From contig JAQGDQ010001494.1 in the NCBI GenBank assembly GCA_030141605.1, positions 1 through 38,197 on the forward strand: a stretch of 38,197 nucleotides of DNA, written 5' to 3'. A model generated the notes under the pieces. That model saw nothing but the letters and a program-made list of their open reading frames with translations, searched no databases and had not been told where the DNA came from. This DNA is from Tubiluchus corallicola. Its lineage: Eukaryota; Priapulida; Priapulimorpha; Priapulimorphida; Tubiluchidae. Position 1 is the first letter of the stretch. Each line of letters starts with the position of its first letter. Shown here piece after piece: positions 29,614 through 38,197 of this stretch. The position numbers were made by a program, and so were the translations under genes.

Positions 29614-30134
29614 GTAAGTAATTCTTTGATTCTTAAGTTTAGTATAAGTAACAACATACCGTTTGTGTAATTGCTTAACTGCGCAACACTTTAATGAAAT
29701 GAAGCAAACTATAGCTGCATCATCTAAATGTAATTGACACAAGCACAGCTGTGTCTTCAAAACAGCAAAACATTTTACTTTTGCTATACCCTGGTTTTGT
29801 AATATTATGACATTTCATGTAGACATTACCAGTGCATTACCATGTTTTTGCCAACAGTTTATATTGTAAGCACAGAGCAAAGGAGTTAAAAGAAAGGACA
29901 AACCTACTGAAAATTTAGGCTTATTTCAGTATTTGCACGAATGTTGAAAGGATTTTCTAATAAAAGTGCAACAAATGTCTGGTGTAATTAGTAAAATCAC
30001 GTAAAGTCGCGATCAATCCATGCTTTGGCACTCCCATTTTGAACACCCATTTTTCCACCAACGACGAAACTAAAATAATGCATTACTACACAGAACATAT
30101 TTAACAATTTAATCATGTCTACATTAATTTATAG

Positions 30135-33100
30135 ATTTGGACCCATAACCAGGTATACTGCACAACAAACTACACAGTCGCCTAAGGTGCCAAATTATAA
30201 TGTATTCCAAAATCCGTAAGTAATTCTTTGATTCTTAAGTTTAGTATCAGTAACAACATACCGTTTGTGTAATTGCTTAACTGCACAACACTTTAATGAA
30301 ATGAAACAAACTATAGTTGCATCATCTTTATGTCAAAATGTAATTGACACAAGCACAGCTGTGTCTTTAAAACAGCTAAACACTTTACTATGGCTATAAC
30401 CTGGTTTCGTAATTATGACATTTCATGCACACATTACCAGTGCATTACCATGCTTTTGCCAACAGTTTATATTGTATGCACAGAGCAAAGGAGTTAAAGA
30501 AAGGCCAAACCTACTCAAAATTTAGGCTTATTTCAGTATTTGCACAAATGTTGGAAGGATTTTCTAATAAACATGCAATAAATGTCTGGTGTAATTAGTA
30601 AAATCACTTAAAGTCGCAATCAATCCATGCTTTGGCACTCCCATTTTGAACACCCATTTTTCCACCAACGACGAAACTAAAATAATGCATTACTACACAG
30701 AACATATTTAACAATTTAATCATGTCTACATTAATTTATAGATTTGGACCCATAACCAGGTATACTGCACAACAAACTACACAGTCGCCTAAGGTGCCAA
30801 ATTGTAATGTATTCCAAAATCCGTAAGTAATTCTTTGATTCTTAAGTTTAGTATCAGTAACAACATACCGTTTGTGCAATTGCTTAACTGCACAACACTT
30901 TAATGAAATGAAACAAACTATAGTTGCATCATCTTTATGTCAAAATGTAATTGACACAAGCACAGCTGTGTCTTCAAAACAGCAAAACACTTTACTATGG
31001 CTATAACCTGGTTTCGTAATTATGACATTTCATGCACACATTACCAGTGCATTACCATGCTTTTGCCAACAGTTTATATTGTATGCGCAGAGCAAAGGAG
31101 TTAAAGAAAGGCCAAACCTACTCAAAATTTAGCTTATTTCAGTATTTGCACAAATGTTGGAATGATTTTCTAATAAACATGCAATAAATGTCTGGTGTAA
31201 TTAGTAAAATCACTTAAAGTCGCGATCAATCCATGCTTTGGCACTCCCATTTTGAACACCCATTTTTCCACCAACGACGAAACTAAAATAATGCATTACT
31301 ACACAGAACATATTTAACAATTTAATCATGTCTACATTAATTTATAGATTTGGACACATAACCAGGTATACTACACAACAAACTACACAGTCGCCTAAGG
31401 TGCCAAATGTATTCGAAAATCCGTAAGTAATTCTTTGATTCTTAAGTTTAGTATAAGTAACAACATACCATTTGTGTAATTGCTTAACTGCACAACACTT
31501 TAATGAAATGAAACAAACTATAGTTGCATCATCTTTATGTCAAAATGTAGTTGACACAAGCACAGCTGTGTCTTCAAAACAGCAAAACACTTTACTTTTG
31601 TTATACCCTGGTTTCGTAATATTATGACATTTCATGCAGACATTACCAGTGCATTACCATGTTTTTGCCAACAGTTTATATTGTATGCACAGAGCAAAGG
31701 AGTTAAAGAAAGGCCAAACCTACTCAAAATTTAGCTTATTTCAGTATTTGCACAAATGTTGGAAGGATTTTCTAATAAACATGCAATAAATGTCTGGTGT
31801 AATTAGTAAAATCACTTAAAGTCGCGATCAATCCATGCTTTGGCACTCCCATTTTGAACACCCATTTTTCCACCAACGACGAAACTAAAATAATGCATTA
31901 CTACACAGAACATATTTAACAATTTAATCATGTCTACATTAATTTATAGATTTGGACACATAACCAGGTATACTACACAACAAACTACACAGTCGCCTAA
32001 GGTGCCAAATGTATTCGAAAATCCGTAAGTAATTCTTTGATTCTTAAGTTTAGTATAAGTAACAACATACCGTTTGTGTAATTGCTTAACTGCACAACAC
32101 TTTAATGAAATGAAACAAACTATAGTTGCATCATCTTTATGTCAAAATGTAGTTGACACAAGCACAGCTGTGTCTTCAAAACAGCAAAACACTTTACTAT
32201 TGCTATACCCTGGTTTTGTAATATTATGACATTTCATGCAGACATTACCAGTGCATTACCATGTTTTTGCCAACAGTTTATATTGTATGCACAGAGCAAA
32301 GGAGTTAAAAGAAAGGACAAACCTACTCAAAATTTAGGCTTATTTCAGTATTTGCACAAATGTTGGAAGGATTTTCTAATAAACATGCAATAAATGTCTG
32401 GTGTAATTAGTAAAATCACTTAAAGTCGCAATCAATCCATGCTTTGGCACTCCCATTTTGAACACCCATTTTTCCACCAACGACGAAACTAAAATAATGC
32501 ATTACTACACAGAACATATTTAACAATTTAATCATGTCTACATTAATTTATAGATTTGGACCCATAACCAGGTATACTGCACAACAAACTACACAGTCGC
32601 CTAAGGTGCCAAATTATAATGTATTCCAAAATCCGTAAGTAATTCTTTGATTCTTAAGTTTAGTATCAGTAACAACATACCGTTTGTGTAATTGCTTAAC
32701 TGCACAACACTTTAATGAAATGAAACAAACTATAGTTGCATCATCTTTATGTCAAAATGTAATTGACACAAGCACAGCTGTGTCTTCAAAACAGCAAAAC
32801 ATTTTACTTTTGCTATACCCTGGTTTCGTAATATTATGACATTTCATGCAGACATTACCAGTGCATTACCATGTTTTTGCCAACAGTTTATATTGCGTGC
32901 ACAGAGCAAAGGAGTTAAAAGAAAGGACAAACCTACTGAAAATTTAGGCTTATTTCAGTATTTGCACGAATGTTGGAAGGATTTTCTAATAAACATGCAA
33001 TAAATGTCTGCTGTAATTAGTAAAATCACTTAAAGTCGCAATCAGTCCATGCTTTGGCACTCCCATTTTGAACACCCATTTTTCCACCAACGACGAAACT

Positions 33101-33792
33101 AAAATAATGCATTACTACACAGAACATATTTAACAATTTAATCATGTCTACATTAATTTATAGATTTGGACCCATAACCAGGTATACTGCACAACAAACT
33201 ACACAGTCGCCTAAGGTGCCAAATTATAATGTATTCCAAAATTGCTTAACTGCACAACACTTTAATGAAATGAAACAAACTATAGTTGCATCATCTTTAT
33301 GTCAAAATGTAATTGACACAAGCACAGCTGTGTCTTCAAAACAGCAAAACACTTTACTATTGCTATAACCTGGTTTCGTAATTATGACATTTCATGCACA
33401 CATTACCAGTGCATTACCATGTTTTTGCCAACAGTTTATATTGTGTGCACAGAGCAAATGAGTTAAAAGAAAGGACAAACCTACTGAAAATTTAGGCTTA
33501 TTTCAGTATTTGCACAAATTTTGGAAGGATTTTCTAATAAAAGTACAATAAATGTCTGGTGTAATTAGTAAAATCACTTAAAGTCGCAATCAGTCCATGC
33601 TTTGGCACTCCCATTTTGAACACCCATTTTTCCACCAACGACGAAACTAAAATAATGCATTACTACACAGAACATATTTAACAATTTAATCATGTCTACA
33701 TTAATTTATAGATTTGGACCCATAACCAGGTATACTACACAACAAACTACACAGTCGCCTACGGTGCCAAATTATAATGTATTCCAAAATCC
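30135..33792 (+). pseudogene. Exon-like copies 3-7 and 9 (81 or 75 bp each)
   Basis: Segments 30135-30215, 30742-30822, 31348-31422, 31950-32024, 32554-32634 and 33712-33792 each lie between TTTATAG| and TCC|GTAAGT. All are multiples of three (four of 81 bp, two of 75 bp) and all keep the phase of the signal-peptide exon. The peptide is FGPITRYTAQQTTQSPKVPN plus YNVFQNP, with small changes (H for P, T for A, C for Y, T for K; YN lost in the 75-bp pair). The acceptor comes from LINE sequence and has a weak pyrimidine tract. Retained frames could reflect use as exons or only recent amplification. Confidence 0.5.
33164..33368 (+). pseudogene. Exon-like copy 8 with deleted donor
   Basis: Same start as its neighbours, but about 60 bp including the GTAAGT donor is missing at ~33241, so the frame reads on into former intron and stops at 33366-33368. 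This explains the short 548-bp spacing to the next unit. If the array is transcribed, this copy could only be a terminal exon or be skipped. Confidence 0.7.
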
Positions 33793-33975
33793 GTAAGTAA
33801 TTCTTTGATTCTTAAGTTTAGCGTCAGTAGCAACATACCGTTTGTGTAATTGCTTAAGTGCACAACACTTTAATTAAATGAAACAAACTATATTTGCATC
33901 ATCTTTATGTCAAAATGTAATTGACACAAGCACAGCTGTGTCTTCAAAACAGCAAAACACTTTACTATTGCTATA

Positions 33976-34330
33976 AACCCAGGAGTAATACGTAACTGAA
34001 CGAAGCATACTGAAGTTACGTATTAAGTATGGTTTTACTTTCCTAAAATTACGAAATGCAACAAAAAATAATTTTGAAAATAATGTGCCTACCAATTAGT
34101 GTAAAATTTAGTTTTAGATGTAGTTTTATTATTTAATGTAATTTGTGATTTTAGACCTAAAAGTAATTTTAGAAGTAAAATCTAATTTAATATATAATGT
34201 ATAATTTAATATATAATGTAGTGTAATATGCATGTGTGATGTTATGTAATAGAGATGTACCTCTCTCTCCTCTCTCTTTTTTTCTCATTCTCTCTCTCCC
34301 TCCCTTGCTTCCTCACTACCTCCCGCCCAC
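33976..34330. other. AT-rich DNA with a 12-bp perfect hairpin
   Basis: TAATACGTAACT (33986-33997) and its reverse complement (34014-34025) form a perfect stem with a 16-base loop, just past the array's end. No gene is seen. Confidence 0.55.
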
Positions 34331-34754
<424 letters not shown>

Positions 34755-35158
34755 TCTGTGATGTAATGTATAATGTAAAGTAGAAACTTTAACTGTAGAC
34801 AGTAATGTCAAAAATTATTTTTGTGAATAGAATACTGACAACTAAAAGAGACAGGAAAATCTTTACTTCATCTTCTCCTTTTCTTGACAGCTTTTATTCT
34901 GATTTTATTGTTTTATATGCAGAATGTACTTTTATAAGAGCGTGTGCAAATTTGTGTGTATTATTGAATAATTTTAACTCATTGAATAAATAAAATTGTA
35001 ACTACGAAAAAATAACTAGGAATATTGTTCCATTAGTATTATAAGAATATTATTCTAAATAACATCTTCATCTTGGTTTGCATATATTGGTCGATTTTCA
35101 GCTGATTTTTGGAAGCCAAGTTTTACTCTAGTTTTACTCGCTTGTTATTTTTTTGCAG

Positions 35159-35660
35159 ACGTATAACACAGATAAACAAGTAGCAGACGTAGATCAGCTT
35201 TTCACCGTGATAAAGTTAAATATATGGTTAGGTGAACATGTATGTTAGCAGATTGCAACGTGACAATGCGTAGCAAAATTAAAAAAATTACTGGCCGGAG
35301 TTTGTATAAATGACAAATAGTAAATTTATTATTTACAATTTTTTGATTTATCTAGGTCGAATTTTTTTTGCAGAGGGATTCCGCAGGTATGTTTTGATTA
35401 TCTGCCAATGCCAATTTTATATTTGCAGAAAAAAAAAAGCTGGGCTATGCGCGCTATTTACCGGAGAGCAGGTTTGAACGTTGAACAATTTTGCTTTTGT
35501 AAATTTCACACATTGTAGAAGGGTAAGTCTATATATGTATATGTTATTTCACTTCGCCTTTCTATTTCTCAGTTGGGACTGGGACGCCTGCTCTTGCCGC
35601 TCATTTATAGATTTAGGCAAATGTATCGCTATGTTATAGTGTTTCTGAGTTCGGTCTAGA
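35159..35660 (+). pseudogene. Decayed inverted copy of the alkaline phosphatase exons
   Basis: After TTTTTTTGCAG the first 30 bp (35159-35188, TYNTDKQVAD) are identical to the good exon on the other strand. Then the catalytic serine region is lost, and only scattered similarity follows (CTTTTCACCGTG, AAGTTAAATATATGG). A remnant of the second exon is seen at ~35568-35625 (GGACTGGGA, TTGCCGCTCA). It cannot encode an active enzyme. Confidence 0.75.
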
Positions 35661-36054
35661 ACTCTATTTTTGTCTAACAGAAACAGACGGAGACGCAAGA
35701 AATTTCCAAATTGTTCAACTCAAATTTTTTATATACCAATTTAACATCGTTTCGTAGCTTAGTTGTGCCGGAGTAAAAATCTGTAAATTTAAACTTCAGT
35801 ATCGATGACCGTTAAAGGGCTTTGTTTTCGTTTCATTTTTGGTTTTTTGAAAGTTTAGATGCGCTTTTCGGTAATTGTATTATTCGTAGTTATTAAAATT
35901 TTTAATTTACTGACACACAAAAATACGTTTTGTTATACTCCTGACGGTGAGCCGTTTTTTTTGTTCGTTTTTTTAGAGTTAGTCAGTTACACACAGTGTA
36001 GATGTGTGTGCTGAAGGAGGCACGGTGGGGACAACATTGCCTTCCGAAGTTTGT

Positions 36055-36222
36055 GTGTAGTGACGTCATGTAATGACGACTTCGGAACAGTATTGTGGGA
36101 GATTGAAAATGAAAACAGACAAAAATTCCTTTCAACGCGACAACGATACATGTACATAAAATTGCTGTAAAGTTTTTAAGGCCATTTTTCTGAAACCTAC
36201 TTCAGGTACCCCTTTTCTTGTC
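36055..36222 (-). repeat. Dispersed repeat X, inverted partial copy C
   Basis: Near-perfect reverse complement of 36483-36650, including the GGTACCTGAAGTAGG start and the TGACGTCA octamer. It forms the inner arm of the palindrome. Confidence 0.88.
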
Positions 36223-36474
36223 TTTTTTAATGCCTATGATGCAGTAAGTCGACTGGCGATTGGCGATCGTGCTCAGCGATCATGTCTAGCGACTGCGGCA
36301 AGAGATATATATATTTTCGTATGTATGATGAGTCACGTTCATAAAATACAGATGTTCACAATCAAATCTTGACAGTTAGTCACTTCTTGTACAATTCCGT
36401 TCGATTGTTTAAAAAGTAATGTTAAAATCTCATTAAAGTGTTTATAATCTTATTGTCTTAGCTTAGCAAATCAG

Positions 36475-37150
36475 AAAAAGAAAAGGGGTACCTGAAGTAG
36501 GTTTCAGAAAAATGGCCTTAAAAACTTTACAGCAATTTTATGTACATGTATCGTTGTCGCGTTGAAAGGAATTTTTGTCTGTTTTCATTTTCAATCTCCC
36601 ACAATACTGTTCCGAAGTCGTCATTACATGACGTCACTACGCAAACATAAATCAGAGGAAGAAAAGGCAATGTTAAATTATGTCCCAAAAAATTTTCCGT
36701 GCGAATCTATATCACTTAGTATTTCGCTTACCTGCTGGAAAGACTTGTGTAACTAGACTAATAATTTAAAAAGCTTGTGCCAATTGGTAAAATGTCGCTG
36801 GCTCACCCTCCAGGGTGCGCCACTCACTAGCCAAAAACGTATTTTTAATCTTATTGACAAGATCAGTAAATTAAAATTTTACTTAACTAGCAACATGTAT
36901 GCTACGAATGCTCTAATTATTTTTTCAAACTTTACCCAGTGTTATCTAAACCTGTTTCAAAAACCAAATATCAAAATGGCTGCTGCACCTAACGGTCATC
37001 GTGCAAGTTTAAATTTACAAGTTTTATACAGCGTTTTGGCTGACGCAGGCCCTGTATGCAAAAAGGCAGTATTTAAGTGGTATAAAAATTTGAGACGAAT
37101 TTTTTAAAATTTATGTAAGCGGGGGGGGGGTTCTTGCGCTTTAAACGTCT
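36475..37150 (+). repeat. Dispersed repeat X, copy B
   Basis: Direct copy of 27230-27875 at roughly 80-85% identity by eye, with the same start (AGAAAAGGGGTACCTGAAG) and the same end region (TTATGTAAGC...TTCTTGCGCTTTAA). A G11 run near 37125 replaces a shorter G-rich stretch of copy A. The 110- and 64-codon frames inside are not conserved in copy A. Confidence 0.8.
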
Positions 37151-37228
37151 CCGTTATAAAAGAGCAAGACCAAAGCTAGAGTTCTAAACCAGTTTTTACT
37201 CAGAAACACTTATAGTAACATAACGTAC

Positions 37229-37398
37229 ATTTAAATTTTTGCCCGGCTCGTCGTCTATAAGCTGAGCGGCAATGTCTTTGCAAGCTTCTGGCATTTCAGA
37301 CGTGTCATACTCCCAGTCCCTGTCAGCTGAATGAGCATAGAGGGGAGCAGGTGACGCATGCGTAACCCTCATACTCGTTACCAGCCCTGTAGACTTAC
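37229..37398 (-). CDS. Alkaline phosphatase, second exon in window
   Basis: A 170-bp exon read from 37398 to 37229, with acceptor AATTGTAG| and donor AAAT|GTACGT. It begins with two bases completing the split Gly codon of the previous exon, giving [19 protein letters not shown], then [20 protein letters not shown] and [11 protein letters not shown]. This matches the animal alkaline phosphatase segment GKSVG(I/V)VTT.RV.HA(S/T)P...YAH...RDW...C.DIA.QL. The Thr and His of the VTHASP block, metal-site neighbours in the family, are present. A nearer acceptor at 37387 is possible but would drop the conserved KST. No following exon was found; the next DNA leftward is repeat X. Confidence 0.88.
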
Positions 37399-37718
37399 CT
37401 ACAATTATAATGGGGAAATACGTTTAAAGAAGCAGAATTTAATTGTTCAAACGTTCAAACCACTCATAAGGATAACCTTAAATCATTGATTTCTCCGGCA
37501 AACCATTAAAATCAGCGCATGCGCATTTTAGCACGACATCTGGTTACTCTTCTGCAATATAAAATTGGCATTGGCGTAAATATGGTTGAACAAGGCTTAT
37601 AGATCATGCGCGTTGCATTCACGAATCCGCGTCACCTAACATCCGAGCCTGTAGGCTTAAGCTAGTAGTAAAAATTACTTAATTATTGTAAATAATAAGC
37701 TTACTAATCAGTAATTAC

Positions 37719-37893
37719 CTGCAGCCTGAGCCCAATCTGCAATACAATTTACTTCTGCATTTAATGCTGATTCACAATCTCCTCTGTTTGCTGTATCGTT
37801 CACACCTATTACTCCATATTTTGCTTTAACTCCACAGTGAAAAGCAGTCGCTGTACCGGCTGAGTCTGCTACTTGTTTATCTGTGTTATACGT
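37719..37893 (-). CDS. Alkaline phosphatase, exon with the catalytic serine
   Basis: A 175-bp exon read from 37893 to 37719, acceptor TTTTTTTGCAG|, donor GCTGCAG|GTAATT. It encodes TYNTDKQVADSAGTATAFHC and then GVKAKYGVIGVND up to NCIADWAQAAG. DSAGTATA is the active-site signature of alkaline phosphatase with the nucleophilic serine; the enzyme hydrolyses phosphate monoesters, usually at the cell surface on a GPI anchor. His replaces the usual Leu before Cys. Phase 0 at the start and phase 1 at the end match the next exon. Upstream exons lie beyond the window. Confidence 0.93.
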
Positions 37894-38197
37894 CTGCAAA
37901 AAAATAACAAGCGAGTAAAACTAGAGTAAAACTTGGCTTCCAAAAATCAGCTGAAAATCGACCAATATATGCAAACCAAGATGAAGATGTTATTTAGAAT
38001 AATATTCTTATAATACTAATGGAACAATATTCCTAGTTATTTTTTCGTAGTTACAATTTTATTTATTCAATGAGTTAAAATTATTCAATAATACACACAA
38101 ATTTGCACACGCTCTTATAAAAGTACATTCTGCATATAAAACAATAAAAACAGAATAAAAGCTGTCAAGAAAAGGAGAAGATGAAGTAAAGATTTTC

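Larger units (their letters stand above)
29440..33975 (+). repeat. Tandem array of ~605-bp exon/LINE chimeric units
   Basis: Eight units are counted from the conserved CATGTCTACATT: ATG positions 29471, 30115, 30722, 31328, 31930, 32534, 33144 and 33692, spaced 644, 607, 606, 602, 604, 610 and 548 bp. Each unit contains, in order, a ~65-bp LINE RT fragment, an exon-like segment, a GTAAGTAATTC donor (one unit excepted), an intron-like stretch, and a ~200-bp block also found at 24855-25070. Units 5 and 6 (at 31328 and 31930, counting the signal-peptide exon as copy 1) share private changes and are a recent duplicate pair. Confidence 0.93.
34856..38197. repeat. ~3.3-kb imperfect palindrome around alkaline phosphatase exons
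   Basis: 34856-35188 matches the reverse complement of 37864-38197 with very few differences. An inner pair, 36055-36222 and 36483-36650, is also near-identical. Between these, the arms can still be matched at weaker similarity (for example ~35568-35660 against ~37165-37310). The centre is a ~260-bp spacer at 36223-36482. The right arm runs off the window, so the palindrome is larger than seen. Confidence 0.85.

Noticed and set aside
33144-33368. 74-codon frame as a separate gene
   Set aside because: It is array copy 8 read through into intron sequence because its splice donor has been deleted.
29497-33792. CRISPR-like or ordinary satellite reading of the 605-bp array
   Set aside because: The period is far too long for CRISPR and the DNA is metazoan. 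A plain satellite label misses the exon donor and LINE content, so I report it as chimeric.
36562-37107. 64- and 110-codon plus-strand frames
   Set aside because: They lie inside repeat X copy B and are not kept open in copy A.

Overview
This is metazoan nuclear DNA: AT-rich, with GT-AG introns, AATAAA signals, C2H2 zinc fingers, an LDLa protein, alkaline phosphatase exons, a 5S-rRNA-derived SINE, LINE fragments and MITEs. A marine invertebrate is the most natural guess. The sequence does not let me name a phylum. Gene density is low and most of the window is repeats.

Layout: 1-1256 is an inverted repeat enclosing a 17-bp minisatellite. A 53-bp minisatellite (2014-2415) lies just beyond the stop codon of the main gene, a minus-strand single-exon reading frame (2501-11527) for a ~3,008-residue protein with about 33 C2H2-like fingers. 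Its first real ATG is at 11527, because the longer frame opens with GTG. 12946-13241 is a hAT-type MITE with a perfect 8-bp target duplication. 14497-15815 is a 21-bp satellite. 17169-17781 is a pogo/Tigger-like element inserted in a LINE remnant that runs to about 18310. 19983-20472 is a minus-strand RTE-like LINE derivative with a 16-bp target duplication, and 20560-20792 is another LINE tail. 21219-22001 (+) is a secreted LDLa/TSP1-like gene with a poly(A) signal. 22718-23270 is a 5S-headed SINE with a 10-bp target duplication, and 23432-23761 is a pogo/Tigger MITE.

From 24855 the window becomes a repeat mosaic. A plus-strand signal-peptide exon (28446-28648) is followed by a LINE reverse-transcriptase pseudogene and then an array of ~605-bp units (29440-33975). 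Each unit joins a LINE fragment to an exon-like segment homologous to the end of the signal-peptide exon, usually with its splice donor. After a compound microsatellite (34331-34751), 34856-38197 forms a large imperfect palindrome. Its right arm holds two good minus-strand alkaline phosphatase exons, and its left arm holds a decayed inverted copy of the same exons, although the intron upstream of them is almost identical between the arms.

The genes show no functional linkage to one another. The most unusual items are the exon/LINE chimeric array, the alkaline phosphatase palindrome with a conserved intron but decayed exons, the repeated basic-acidic motif in the zinc-finger protein, and the 5S-derived SINE.
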